From: Sedimentitalea arenosa
GTDB taxonomy: Bacteria; Pseudomonadota; Alphaproteobacteria; Rhodobacterales; Rhodobacteraceae
Direction of reading: 5' to 3'
NCBI RefSeq assembly: GCF_016428585.1
Contig: NZ_JAELVR010000005.1
Span: forward strand, 186,001 to 250,000
Length of the DNA: 64,000 bases
In this document: in pieces, positions 44,217 through 53,224 of the stretch
Numbering within the stretch: the stretch's first letter is position 1
Layout: every line of letters begins with the position of its first letter
The notes under the pieces: model-generated
What the model was told of the DNA's origin: nothing
The model's input: the letters and a program-made list of their open reading frames with translations, nothing else
Databases searched by the model: none
Translations under genes and position numbers: made by a program

Positions 44217-44737
44217 TCCGCACGCCGCGCCTGCTGTTGCGACCTGCGCGCGACGACGATCTGTTGCCGCTACACGCGATTTTCTCGGATCCGGAGACGA
44301 TGCGCTACTGGGACCGACCGGCAAACACCGACATCGCGCAGACCCGTGCCTTTCTGGATGCGTTCATGAAGGCCGACCCCACGACCCGCTATGAATTCAT
44401 CCTTGATCTCGACGGAAAATGTGTCGGCAAGGCTGGGGTCTGGGACAAGCCGGAGGTTGGATTCATCCTGAACCGCGCGCATTGGGGCAAGGGGCTGGTG
44501 CGCGAAGCAATGGAGGCGATCCTGCCCGGCGCCTTTGCCGCCTTTCCAGATTGCGAGGCGTTGACCGCCGAAGTCGACCCGCGCAATACGCGGTCCTGCC
44601 GTTTGCTTGAGGTCCTGGGGTTTGTGATAGAGCGCATCGGCAAACAGGATTTTCTCTATGGCGGCACCGAATGGTGCGACACCGCCTATTACCGGCTGCC
44701 ACGCCCGGCCATTCAACCGCCAGGCGTCATGCGATAG
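44213..44737 (+). CDS. GNAT-family N-acetyltransferase, RimJ/RimL-like
   Basis: The product is 174 residues. It opens with IRTPRLLLRPARDDD and has the family block VGFILNRAHWGKGLVREAM followed by VDPRNTRSCRLLEVLGF, as in RimJ/RimL-type enzymes. The start is TTG, overlapping the GlxA stop (TTGA), so translation is probably coupled. Its last 25 bp overlap the 3' end of the convergent sugar dehydrogenase gene. Confidence 0.88.
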   Translation: MIRTPRLLLRPARDDDLLPLHAIFSDPETMRYWDRPANTDIAQTRAFLDAFMKADPTTRYEFILDLDGKCVGKAGVWDKPEVGFILNRAHWGKGLVREAMEAILPGAFAAFPDCEALTAEVDPRNTRSCRLLEVLGFVIERIGKQDFLYGGTEWCDTAYYRLPRPAIQPPGVMR

Positions 44738-45810
44738 AGAGCGCCCTGCCCTTCGGACAGGAACCAGATCGCGCCATCCGGCGCTTCGTCGATGTCACGC
44801 ACCCGTTCCGTTTCCGGAAACGCCAGCGTTTCGACGAGTTGCAGAGGGGATCCCTCAAGCCGTGCGATGTGGTCTGATTTGAGCGAACCGACGAAGATGT
44901 CGCCGCGCCAGGCCGGCCAGATTTTGCCCGAATAGACCATCAGACCTGATGGTGCGATGGACGGGTCCCAATAGTATTCCGGCTGCTCCATTCCCGGTTT
45001 CGCCACGCCTTCACCGATCTTGGTGCCTGAGTAGTTTCGCCCGTACGAGATCACCGGCCAGCCGAAATTGGCACCCTTGCGGATGCGGTTGACCTCGTCA
45101 CCACCGCGGGCTCCGTGTTCCGCTGTCCAGAGCGTCCCATCGGTATCGAGCCCCGCACCCTGCGGATTGCGATGCCCGAAAGACCAGATCTCGGGCTGAA
45201 TGCCCGCCTGCCCGACGAAGGGATTGTCCGCGGGCGTGGCCCCGTCGCGGGTGATCCGCAAAATCGAGCCGTTGTGGAGGCTGCGGTCCTGCGCCGTGTC
45301 CGGGTCGCCGCGGTCGCCCATGGTGACGAAGAGCGTGCCATCGCGCGCTTCGACCACGCGGCTGCCGAAGTGCCGGCCGCCCCGGCTTTCCGGCGCGGAT
45401 TCGAAGATCACCTCGAGACCTTCCAAGGAGTCGCCCGCCGCGGACAGCCGCGCCTTGGCGACTGCCGTCCCAGCGCCCCGCCCCTGATCGCGCGAGAAGG
45501 AGAGGAAGATCTCGCGGCTGCTGACGAAATCCCGCGGCACCATTACGTCAAGGAGCCCGCCCTGTCCGCTTGCGAAGACCGATGGCACGCCCGAAACCGG
45601 TTGTGCGCGGCCATCCTTGACATGAAGCAACCGACCGTCGCGCTCGGTGACGAGAACGCCGCCGTCGGGCAGGAAATCGAACCCCCATGGCGTGTCGAGC
45701 CCCGTGACGACCGGGGTGATCTGCACCTGTTGGGCGTGCGCTTCACGTGGCATGGGGTCGGCTCCCAGCGACAGCGCGACTGCGGTCAGAACAAGGGTTA
45801 TTTTTTGCAT
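44713..45810 (-). CDS. PQQ-dependent sugar dehydrogenase (soluble aldose dehydrogenase type)
   Basis: The product is 365 residues with a signal peptide ending near AHA/QQV, so periplasmic. The beta-propeller has family blocks LDTPWGFDFLPDGGVLVTER, GRHFGSRVVEARDGTLFVTMGDRGD, SFGHRNPQGAGLD and WTAEHGARGGDEVN. It should oxidise aldoses with PQQ and pass electrons to the respiratory chain; no pqq genes are in the window. The ribosome site is GGAGG. Confidence 0.92.
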   Translation of the reverse strand: MQKITLVLTAVALSLGADPMPREAHAQQVQITPVVTGLDTPWGFDFLPDGGVLVTERDGRLLHVKDGRAQPVSGVPSVFASGQGGLLDVMVPRDFVSSREIFLSFSRDQGRGAGTAVAKARLSAAGDSLEGLEVIFESAPESRGGRHFGSRVVEARDGTLFVTMGDRGDPDTAQDRSLHNGSILRITRDGATPADNPFVGQAGIQPEIWSFGHRNPQGAGLDTDGTLWTAEHGARGGDEVNRIRKGANFGWPVISYGRNYSGTKIGEGVAKPGMEQPEYYWDPSIAPSGLMVYSGKIWPAWRGDIFVGSLKSDHIARLEGSPLQLVETLAFPETERVRDIDEAPDGAIWFLSEGQGALYRMTPGG

Positions 45811-45975
45811 GCAAACCTCCATGATTGAACCGATATTAAGCTGTTTCACGCTGAGGGCGAGCAGGCTGACGCAAAGTTGACGCAACTGGAGCCGCGCCTT
45901 GTTTTCGCTTCCCTTTTCAGGCGTGCTTGCCTAACCTTGCCGCCGGACAAACATGTTCCAACAGGGAGAGAACAC

Positions 45976-47157
45976 ATGAAGAAACTGCTTATGGCCACAG
46001 CGGCCACGGCGCTGATGGCCGGATCGGCTCTTGCCCAGACCGAGGTCAAGTTGGGCGTCCTGTTCGGGTTCACCGGACCGATCGAATCCCTGACCGGGCC
46101 GATGGCGGCGGGCGCCGAAATGGCGATGAAGGAAGTCACCGACAGCGGCGCGCTGCTGGACGGTGCCACCGTGACGCCTCTGCGCGCCGACACCGGATGC
46201 ATCGACAACGGTCTTGCGACCTCGAACGCCGAACGCCTGATCGCCGATGGGATCAACGGGCTGATTGGCGGCGATTGTTCCGGCGTCACCGGCGCGATCC
46301 TGCAGAACGTCGCCATCCCCAACGGAATGGTCATGATCTCGCCCTCGGCGACCTCGCCCGGGCTGAGCACCATGGACGACAACGGCCTGTTCTATCGCAC
46401 TGCTCCTTCGGATGCCCGCGAAGGACAGGTCATGGCCGATATTCTGACCGAGCGCGGCATCAAGTCGATCGCGCTGACCTACACCAACAACGACTATGGC
46501 AAGGGTCTGGCCGACGCCATCGTCACCTCGTTCGAGGCGGTGGGCGGCGAAGTCACGATCAGCGCGGCGCATGAGGACGGCAAGGCCGACTATTCCGCCG
46601 AAGTGGGCGCGCTGGCCTCGGCCGGTGGCGACATCCTCGTGGTCGCGGGCTATCTCGACCAGGGTGGTCTTGGCATCATCAACGCGGCGCTGGATTCCGG
46701 TGCGTTCGAGACCTTCGGGCTGCCCGGCGGCATGATCGGAGACAGTCTGCCCACCAATGTCGGTCCCGACCTGAACGGATCGTTCGGGCAGATCGCAGGA
46801 TCCGGCGGAGATGGCATCGAGAAGTTGACCGGAATGGCGGGCGACGCCTTCGACGCCACCTCGCCCTACACGCCCGAGAGCTATGATGCGGCTGCGCTGT
46901 TCATGTTCGCGATGCAGGCGGCCAATTCCACAGACCCCGCGGTCTATGGCGAGAAGATCCTCGAGGTGGCCAACGCGCCCGGCGAGAAGATCTATCCCGG
47001 TGAGCTGGCCAAGGGCCTTGAGATCATCAAGGGCGGCGGAGACATCGACTATGTCGGGGCCTCGGCCGTGGAATTGATCGGACCGGGCGAAAGCGCCGGC
47101 AGCTACCGCGAGATCGAAGTGCAGGACGGCAAGAACACGACCGTCAAGTTCCGCTGA
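45976..47157 (+). CDS. HAAT-type ABC transporter substrate-binding protein (cluster 2)
   Basis: The product is 393 residues. The signal peptide ends near GSALA/QTE and the type 1 periplasmic-binding fold starts KLGVLFGFTGPIESLTG. Other family marks are IGGDCSGVTGAI and YTNNDYGKGLADA. The mature protein has two close cysteines (TGCIDN and GDCSG). It starts the second complete HAAT transporter operon in the window. Confidence 0.92.
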   Translation: MKKLLMATAATALMAGSALAQTEVKLGVLFGFTGPIESLTGPMAAGAEMAMKEVTDSGALLDGATVTPLRADTGCIDNGLATSNAERLIADGINGLIGGDCSGVTGAILQNVAIPNGMVMISPSATSPGLSTMDDNGLFYRTAPSDAREGQVMADILTERGIKSIALTYTNNDYGKGLADAIVTSFEAVGGEVTISAAHEDGKADYSAEVGALASAGGDILVVAGYLDQGGLGIINAALDSGAFETFGLPGGMIGDSLPTNVGPDLNGSFGQIAGSGGDGIEKLTGMAGDAFDATSPYTPESYDAAALFMFAMQAANSTDPAVYGEKILEVANAPGEKIYPGELAKGLEIIKGGGDIDYVGASAVELIGPGESAGSYREIEVQDGKNTTVKFR

Positions 47158-47182
47158 TCCGCGAGAGGAAATGAAAACGAGG

Positions 47183-47213
47183 CAGCCCGGGTCGCTTGCG
47201 CCCGGGCTGTTTT
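47183..47213 (+). terminator. Intercistronic terminator/attenuator after substrate-binding-protein gene
   Basis: A perfect 9-bp stem, CAGCCCGGG / CCCGGGCTG, with a 9-base loop is followed by TTTT, 26 bp after the stop. It probably reduces transcription of the ATPase and permease genes relative to the binding protein. Confidence 0.65.
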
Positions 47214-47277
47214 GATGACAAGAGGCCGCGCCAAAGCGGCCTGGGACAGGCCCGGACAACAGGGCGCAGGGGGTGCG

Positions 47278-48060
47278 ATGATCGTCGTTGAAGACGTGCA
47301 CAAGCATTTTGGCGGTTTTCACGCCGTGGATGGCGCGACGCTGGAGATCGCCGAAGGGTCAATCACCGGATTGATCGGCCCGAACGGCGCAGGAAAGACG
47401 ACCCTTTTCAACGTGATCGCGGGCGTTCTTGAACCGACTTCGGGACGCGTCACCATGGCCGGTGAGGACATCACCGGACTGCCGCCGCACGATCTCTTTC
47501 ACAAGGGCCTGTTGCGGACGTTCCAGATCGCGCACGAGTTCGGCTCGATGACCTGCAGGGAAAACCTGATGATGGTGCCGGGCAACCAGTCGGGCGAGAC
47601 GCTGTGGAACACCTGGTTCGGACGCAAGCGGATCGCGAACGAGGAACGGGCTCTACGCGCCAAGGCCGACGAGGTTTTGGAGTTTCTGACGATCGAGCAT
47701 CTGGCGGATCACAAGGCCGGACAGGTCTCGGGCGGTCAGAAGAAGCTGTTGGAGCTGGGCCGCACGATGATGGTGGACGCGCGCATCGTCTTTCTGGACG
47801 AAGTCGGCGCAGGCGTGAACAGGACCCTTCTGAACACGATCGGCGACGCGATCATCCGTCTCAACAAGGAGCGCGGCTATACCTTCGTGGTCATCGAGCA
47901 CGACATGGATTTCATAGACCGTCTCTGCGATCCGGTGATCTGCATGGCCGAGGGCAAGGTCCTCGCCCAGGGGACTCTCGACGAGATCAAGGCCAACGAG
48001 CAGGTAATCGAGGCCTATCTGGGCACCGGTCTGAAGAACAAGGACAAGGTGGGGGCATGA
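47278..48060 (+). CDS. HAAT ABC transporter ATP-binding protein, LivG type (cluster 2)
   Basis: The product is 260 residues. It has Walker A IGPNGAGKTT, signature-region VSGGQKKLLELG, Walker B IVFLDEVGAGV and switch His VIEHDMDF. The Walker B is followed by EVGAG rather than the usual EPTAG. The start MIVVEDVHKHF has AGGGGG upstream. A REP-like repeat lies between it and the next ATPase gene. Confidence 0.92.
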   Translation: MIVVEDVHKHFGGFHAVDGATLEIAEGSITGLIGPNGAGKTTLFNVIAGVLEPTSGRVTMAGEDITGLPPHDLFHKGLLRTFQIAHEFGSMTCRENLMMVPGNQSGETLWNTWFGRKRIANEERALRAKADEVLEFLTIEHLADHKAGQVSGGQKKLLELGRTMMVDARIVFLDEVGAGVNRTLLNTIGDAIIRLNKERGYTFVVIEHDMDFIDRLCDPVICMAEGKVLAQGTLDEIKANEQVIEAYLGTGLKNKDKVGA

Positions 48061-48072
48061 TGTGGGCCGTCG

Positions 48073-48140
48073 TCAGGGGGCGCTGCCCCCGCCGCCCCTG
48101 CCGGGCGACTCCCCCGGAGTATTTTCGCAAAGATGAAGCA
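48073..48140. repeat. REP-like intergenic element between two ABC ATPase genes
   Basis: The segment starts with GGGGGC-GCT-GCCCCC (48076-48090), a perfect 6-bp stem, then a C-rich run (CCGCCCCTGCCGGGCGAC), then CCCCCGGAGTATTTTCGCAA and AGATGAAG. I recognise this arrangement as like a dispersed repeat frequent between genes in Rhodobacteraceae genomes. Only one copy is seen in this window, so the call rests on recall of the pattern. Confidence 0.5.
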
Positions 48141-48142
48141 GC

Positions 48143-48970
48143 ATGAGTAGCAATCCCTACCAGGACGATCGCGGCAACAAGGACCGCAGCATCGCCAATC
48201 CCAAGGGCCATGGCACTGCCGAAGGTGCCCGGCGCAAGGGCAAGGCCGTGCCTGCGCCGGGCGGTCCGTTCCTGATCGGCGAGGCGATGACGGGCGGCTA
48301 TGGCAAGGGGCCCGATATCCTGCATGAGTGCACCATCGCGGTCGACGAAGGTGAAATCGCGGTGATCGTGGGACCCAACGGGGCCGGCAAGTCCACCGCG
48401 ATGAAGGCGGTGTTCGGGATGCTGGACGTGCGGTCGGGCCATGTACGCCTGGATGGCGAGGACATCACCGCTCTGTCGCCGCAGGCGCGGGTGGTGAAGG
48501 GTATGGGGTTCGTGCCGCAAACAAACAATATCTTCACTTCGATGACGGTCGAAGAGAACCTCGAGATGGGCGCTTTCATCCGCACCGACGATTTTTCGGG
48601 CACGCTGGCGCAGGTCTATGACCTGTTCCCGATCCTCAAGGACAAGCGCAAACAGGCCGCCGGCGAGTTGTCGGGCGGACAACGCCAACAGGTGGCGGTG
48701 GGACGCGCCCTGATGACGCGGCCCAAGGTACTGATGCTGGACGAGCCGACTGCCGGGGTCAGCCCGATCGTGATGGACGAACTGTTCGACCGGATCATAG
48801 AGGTGGCACGCACCGGCATTCCGATCCTGATGGTCGAGCAGAACGCGCGTCAGGCGCTTGAAATCGCGGACAAGGGCTATGTGCTGGTGCAGGGGGCGAA
48901 TGCCTATTCCGGAACCGGCAAGGCGCTGCTGGCCGATCCCGAAGTTCGCAAATCCTTTCTGGGAGGCTGA
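48143..48970 (+). CDS. HAAT ABC transporter ATP-binding protein, LivF type (cluster 2)
   Basis: The product is 275 residues. An N-terminal polar extension of about 45 residues (MSSNPYQDDRGNKDRS) precedes the ATPase domain. It has Walker A VGPNGAGKST, signature LSGGQRQQVAVG, Walker B VLMLDEPTAGV and switch region LMVEQNARQ, with the normal Walker Lys. It is 3 bp before the LivH-type gene. Confidence 0.92.
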   Translation: MSSNPYQDDRGNKDRSIANPKGHGTAEGARRKGKAVPAPGGPFLIGEAMTGGYGKGPDILHECTIAVDEGEIAVIVGPNGAGKSTAMKAVFGMLDVRSGHVRLDGEDITALSPQARVVKGMGFVPQTNNIFTSMTVEENLEMGAFIRTDDFSGTLAQVYDLFPILKDKRKQAAGELSGGQRQQVAVGRALMTRPKVLMLDEPTAGVSPIVMDELFDRIIEVARTGIPILMVEQNARQALEIADKGYVLVQGANAYSGTGKALLADPEVRKSFLGG

Positions 48971-48973
48971 GGC

Positions 48974-49984
48974 ATGGATTTCCTCAACGCTATTGTCGCG
49001 CTTGCCAATTTTGTCCTGATCCCGGCGATTTCCTACGGGAGCCAGTTGGCGCTTGGCGCGCTGGGGGTGACTCTGATTTACGGCATCCTGCGGTTCTCGA
49101 ATTTCGCCCATGGCGACACAATGGCATTCGGCGCGATGGTGACGATCCTTGTGACCTGGTGGATGCAGTCCGTTGGGATCGGGCTTGGGCCGCTGCCGAC
49201 GGCGCTGCTCGCCCTGCCCTTCGGGATCTTGGGGTGCGTTGCGCTCGTGCTGGTCACCGATCGGCTGGTCTATCGCTTTTATCGCGAGCAGAAGGCCAAG
49301 CCCGTGATCCTGGTGATCGTGTCGATGGGGGTGATGTTCGTGATGAACGGGCTGGTGCGTTTCATCATCGGACCGGATGACCAGAATTTCGCCGACGGCG
49401 AGCGGTTCATCATCTCGGCTCGCGATTTCCGCGCGATGACCGGTCTGGACGAAGGTCTCGCGATCCGCACGACGCAAGGAATCACCGTTGTGACAGCCAT
49501 AGTCGTTGTCGCGGCACTGTTCTGGTTCCTCAATCGCACCCGCACCGGCAAGTCGATGCGCGCCTATTCCGACAACGAGGACCTGGCGCTATTGTCGGGG
49601 ATCAACCCGGAGCGCGTGGTCGTCTATACGTGGCTGATCGTGGCGGCGCTGGCGACGGTGGCGGGCGTTCTCTACGGGCTCGACAAGTCGTTCAAGCCCT
49701 TCACCTATTTCCAGCTTCTGCTGCCGATCTTCGCCAGTGCCATCGTCGGCGGGCTTGGCAACCCGCTGGGGGCGATCGCGGGTGGCTACATCATCGCCTT
49801 CTCGGAGGTAACGATCACCTATGCTTGGAAGAAGATCGCCATCTATCTGCTGCCAGAGCGTTTCGAACCGGATACGCTGGTGCAGTTGCTCAGCACCGAC
49901 TACAAGCTGGCGGTGTCCTTCGCCATCCTGCTGATCGTCCTTCTGTTCCGCCCGACGGGCCTGTTCCGGGGGAAGGCGCTGTGA
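48974..49984 (+). CDS. HAAT ABC transporter permease, LivH type (cluster 2)
   Basis: The product is 336 residues with about eight helices. LivH-family marks are GVTLIYGILRFSNFAHGDTM and the coupling region FASAIVGGLGNPLGA. The stop overlaps the GTG start of the next permease by 4 bp. Confidence 0.92.
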   Translation: MDFLNAIVALANFVLIPAISYGSQLALGALGVTLIYGILRFSNFAHGDTMAFGAMVTILVTWWMQSVGIGLGPLPTALLALPFGILGCVALVLVTDRLVYRFYREQKAKPVILVIVSMGVMFVMNGLVRFIIGPDDQNFADGERFIISARDFRAMTGLDEGLAIRTTQGITVVTAIVVVAALFWFLNRTRTGKSMRAYSDNEDLALLSGINPERVVVYTWLIVAALATVAGVLYGLDKSFKPFTYFQLLLPIFASAIVGGLGNPLGAIAGGYIIAFSEVTITYAWKKIAIYLLPERFEPDTLVQLLSTDYKLAVSFAILLIVLLFRPTGLFRGKAL

Positions 49985-51282
49985 CCGAGACCGTCAAGAA
50001 CACGTTTCTTTTTGCCATCGTCGGCGGGCTGATCGTCCTGACCGGGTTCCTGCAGAGTTGGAATTCGGCGCTGCTGATCCTCAACATGGGCCTGGTGTCG
50101 GCGATCATGGCGATCGGCGTGAACCTTCAATGGGGATTTGCGGGACTCTTCAACATCGGGGTCATGGGGTTCGTCGCACTGGGCGGGCTGGCTGCCGTCC
50201 TGGTGGCGATGCCGCCCACAACCGAAGCCTGGGCCGCAGGTGGAACCGGGATCATCATATCGCTGCTGCTGGGCGCGGCGACGGTGATCGCGGCGGTGCT
50301 GGTACGTACGTGGATGCACGCGGGACCGGTGCGGTCGCTTGCCATGCTGGCGGTCATCGTGGTCGGCTTCTTCGTCTATCGCGCAGTGCTTGACCCGTCC
50401 GTGGAGGCGGTAGAGAAGGTCAATCCGGCAGCGACGGGGTATCTCGGTGGACTGGGACTGCCGGTGATCCTGTCCTGGCCGGTCGGTGGGCTGTTGGCCG
50501 CGGGTGCGGCCTGGATCATCGGGAAGATCGCATTGGGGCTGCGGTCGGACTACTTGGCGATCGCGACACTGGGCATCGCCGAGATTATCATCGCGATCCT
50601 CAAGAACGAGGATTGGCTGTCACGCGGTGTCAAGAACGTGGTCGGCCTGCCCCGTCCCGTGCCCTACGAGATCGATTTGCAAAACGATCCGAGTTTCGTT
50701 GAGCGCGCGGCCGGTCTGGGCATGGATCCGGTGACTGCGTCGACCCTGTACGTCAAGCTGGGCTACGCGGTTCTTTTCCTCATCGTTCTCGGCGTCCTGC
50801 TCTGGATGGCCGAAAAGGCGCTGAAGAGCCCCTGGGGGCGGATGATGCGCGCGATCCGCGACAACGAGGTCGCAGCCGAGGCGATGGGCAAGGATGTCAC
50901 CAGGCGTCACTTGCAGGTCTTCGTGCTGGGCAGCGCGGTTTGCGGGCTGGCCGGGGCGATGATGACCACGATGGATGGACAGTTGACCCCGGGAACCTAC
51001 CAGCCGCTCCGTTTCACCTTCCTCGTTTGGGTGATGGTGATCGTGGGCGGATCGGGCAACAATTTCGGTTCGGTTCTCGGCGCGATGCTGATCTGGTTTC
51101 TCTGGGTTCAGGTCGAACCGATCGGTATCTTCCTGCTGGAACTGGCGACCTCGGGCATGGCGGATGGTCCTCTGAAGACGCACTTGCTGGACAGCGCCGC
51201 GCATATGCGGCTGTTGACGATGGGAGTGATCCTGATCCTGGTGCTGCGGTTCAGCCCACGCGGGCTGATCCCGGAACGCTGA
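49981..51282 (+). CDS. HAAT ABC transporter permease, LivM type (cluster 2)
   Basis: The product is 433 residues from a GTG start that overlaps the preceding stop (GTGA). LivM-family blocks are AIGVNLQWGFAGLFNIGVMG, LGLRSDYLAIATLGIAEII, GRMMRAIRDNEVAAEAMGKD and MVIVGGSGNNFGSV. A 100-residue extra region with two helices (residues about 75-175) separates the first core blocks. It converges on the caspase gene across 12 bp. Confidence 0.92.
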   Translation: MTETVKNTFLFAIVGGLIVLTGFLQSWNSALLILNMGLVSAIMAIGVNLQWGFAGLFNIGVMGFVALGGLAAVLVAMPPTTEAWAAGGTGIIISLLLGAATVIAAVLVRTWMHAGPVRSLAMLAVIVVGFFVYRAVLDPSVEAVEKVNPAATGYLGGLGLPVILSWPVGGLLAAGAAWIIGKIALGLRSDYLAIATLGIAEIIIAILKNEDWLSRGVKNVVGLPRPVPYEIDLQNDPSFVERAAGLGMDPVTASTLYVKLGYAVLFLIVLGVLLWMAEKALKSPWGRMMRAIRDNEVAAEAMGKDVTRRHLQVFVLGSAVCGLAGAMMTTMDGQLTPGTYQPLRFTFLVWVMVIVGGSGNNFGSVLGAMLIWFLWVQVEPIGIFLLELATSGMADGPLKTHLLDSAAHMRLLTMGVILILVLRFSPRGLIPER

Positions 51283-51294
51283 ACCGGCGCCGCG

Positions 51295-52788
51295 TCAGGG
51301 CGCGTCGAGCCAGGCGTCGAGATAGGGGAGCATACCAGTCGGGTCGAACACTTCATAGCTGAGCGACACGAACATCCAAAGACCGATGGTACGAAGGCAC
51401 AGCTTGAGCACCTGAACCCCGTTGCTGCGCTGGTTCTCGAACATGAGCACCCAGCAGATGCTGAGCACCAAAGCCATCACGAAAACCAGCCCCATGAACA
51501 TCCCGCCGGCATCGGCCGGCGGGTGTCGATCGGGCCAGCCAAGCCCCCAGAAGATCCAAGGGGCGACGAGCCAGAGCAGAAGGGTCAGCCCCAGCATGGT
51601 CGCTGCGGTGGCGATGAACGGAGGAGACAGAAGCGAGTCGTCGTAGGACTCGTGATAGAAATACTCCGTCTGCGGGTCCTCCGGCGCGGCGGGCGGAGGC
51701 GTATCGTGCCAAGTCGCTGCAGGCTCAGCCAAGCCCGGGGAAGGACTTGGGTCTGTCAGGCCGGGGGGCGGACTCGGCTCGGCTGAAGGCGGTTGGGAGT
51801 CCACTGGGGCCTCGGCAATGGTGCTGACACCGGTGTTGGCGCGCAGCCAAAGCTCGGTGAAGTCGCCCGGGCGCAAGCGCCCGTCGGCCACCCCTTTCAG
51901 TGCACCGAGCAGCCCGGCTCGCTCGGAGTCGTTTGGGTTCGGACCATCGCTGATGAAGGTCAGCACCTCAGCGCGCACCGAGCGCGAGACAGAGCCCTTC
52001 TTGGACCATTCGATCACCTGTTCTTCTGCCTTCTCGAGCATGTCGGCGAACGCATCCAGACCGGATGAGGACAGCAGCACCTCGCCCTGCTGATTGCGCC
52101 CCCCTTGCTTGAAGGTTTGCAGGTCGCCCGCAGCCAAGGTCCGGTCAAGGTAGTCGGACAGTTCGTTGACCGTGATACGGCCGTCCGTATTGATGTCGGC
52201 CGCGCCCCTGAGTCCCTCGACAAGGTGGCGCGTCAGCAGGCTCAGTTCGCCTTCGTCGCCGTCCCGCGCCAGTTCGAATTCGTCACAGGCCATCAGCACG
52301 TAGCAACCACCGCCTCTGGCATAGCTGTCAGCAGTCGCCTGCAAACCGTCGCTTGATTTGAACCCCGTGGGGAAGGCGCCGGCATGGCAGCAATCAAGGA
52401 TCAATACCGTCTTGCCGGCATCGGCGCGGCCCATCATGATGGACAGCTGCCGCGCGTCGATGGCGGTAGCTTGCGGCTGCTGCTTCTCGGAGTCGTTGGC
52501 GGCAAGATAGAGATCGCCGTGATCATCGGTCAGGCCGTGGCCTGAAAAGTAGATCAGCAGCAGGTCGTCCCGGTCCTTCCTCCCAAGCGCCGTAGTGATC
52601 GCCTTGACCGTCTCGGCCCTGCCCGCGTCCTTGAGGACTTCGACCTCGTGGAAGGCGCCGCGCTCGGGGTCGCGCAGGACGTCTAGCATGGCGTCCACAT
52701 CGGCGTGCGGGCAATTCAGCGGCGTGAAGTCGCTGGGCGCCGGATAGGTCTGGTTGCCGATCAACAGAGCATAACGGCGCTCGGACAT
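51295..52788 (-). CDS. Caspase-like (metacaspase-type) protease with EF-hand-like loop and C-terminal membrane helices
   Basis: The product is 497 residues. The N-terminal peptidase C14 domain starts RRYALLIGNQTYP; catalytic His84 is in IYFSGHGLTD and catalytic Cys134 in LILDCCHAGAF. Residues 198-209 (DINTDGRITVNE) match a full EF-hand calcium loop. A soluble helical region and a proline-rich linker (330-370) precede three hydrophobic helices (about 390-411, 428-450, 463-480), so it is likely anchored in the inner membrane. The start overlaps the small EACC1-like gene by one base. Such caspases are predicted effectors of prokaryotic conflict or death systems. Confidence 0.9.
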   Translation of the reverse strand: MSERRYALLIGNQTYPAPSDFTPLNCPHADVDAMLDVLRDPERGAFHEVEVLKDAGRAETVKAITTALGRKDRDDLLLIYFSGHGLTDDHGDLYLAANDSEKQQPQATAIDARQLSIMMGRADAGKTVLILDCCHAGAFPTGFKSSDGLQATADSYARGGGCYVLMACDEFELARDGDEGELSLLTRHLVEGLRGAADINTDGRITVNELSDYLDRTLAAGDLQTFKQGGRNQQGEVLLSSSGLDAFADMLEKAEEQVIEWSKKGSVSRSVRAEVLTFISDGPNPNDSERAGLLGALKGVADGRLRPGDFTELWLRANTGVSTIAEAPVDSQPPSAEPSPPPGLTDPSPSPGLAEPAATWHDTPPPAAPEDPQTEYFYHESYDDSLLSPPFIATAATMLGLTLLLWLVAPWIFWGLGWPDRHPPADAGGMFMGLVFVMALVLSICWVLMFENQRSNGVQVLKLCLRTIGLWMFVSLSYEVFDPTGMLPYLDAWLDAP

Positions 52789-53144
52789 CAGCCCGCTCCG
52801 CCCAGAGACTGGACGAACTTCTCGGCCTCTTCCATGTTGGTCGCGTTCACCGTGATCTCGGTGCCATCGGCCTTCTTGATCGTGAAGCTGAGCGACTTGT
52901 CCTTTTCGATCCAGCTTTTGAGCACGTTCAGCGCCGCAACCGCCGCACCGCTGGAGATGAACGTGACGAGAAGGGCGCCAATGGTGATCGGCTCACCCTT
53001 GGCGCCGGCCTGCGCCGGGCCACGTGCTTGTTCCGTCTTGACGTCCGCGCGGGCCTGCATCTCGCGCGACAGTTGCCGCATCCGTGCTTGCATCGCCGCG
53101 TCCGTCATCGTTTCGGACTGCAAAACCAATTCAACCTGGCTCAT
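52788..53144 (-). CDS. EACC1-like small protein paired with the caspase
   Basis: The product is 118 residues. A charged N-terminal helix (residues 13-45) is followed by a hydrophobic segment (GALLVTFISSGAAVAALNVL, about 57-76), then Trp-containing SWIEKDKSLSFTIKKADGTE and a C-terminal helix (NMEEAEKFVQSLG). This layout (membrane helix, paired strands with a K/R-x-DG turn, C-terminal acidic helix) matches the effector-associated constant component 1 pattern described next to caspase and trypsin effectors. It is translationally coupled to the caspase. The match is from recalled pattern, not a search. Confidence 0.65.
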   Translation of the reverse strand: MSQVELVLQSETMTDAAMQARMRQLSREMQARADVKTEQARGPAQAGAKGEPITIGALLVTFISSGAAVAALNVLKSWIEKDKSLSFTIKKADGTEITVNATNMEEAEKFVQSLGGAG

Positions 53145-53159
53145 AACTGAAAGACCCTT

Positions 53160-53178
53160 TTTCTCGAAATAAGAGAAA
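53160..53178. promoter_or_regulatory. Inverted repeat upstream of the EACC1-like/caspase pair
   Basis: TTTCTC-gaaataa-GAGAAA is a perfect 6-bp dyad in the 80-bp gap between the HerA-like gene and the EACC1-like gene, 15 bp upstream of the latter's ATG. It could be an operator for an internal promoter, giving the pair its own control. Confidence 0.35.
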
Positions 53179-53224
53179 CTTGGCCGAGAATTCCGGTTCG
53201 GTCAATCGCTTCCGGTCGCCCCTC

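Noticed and set aside
47987-49477. Minus-strand open frame (496 codons) opposite the second LivF/LivH genes
   Set aside because: Antisense to two clear transporter genes and of shadow composition.
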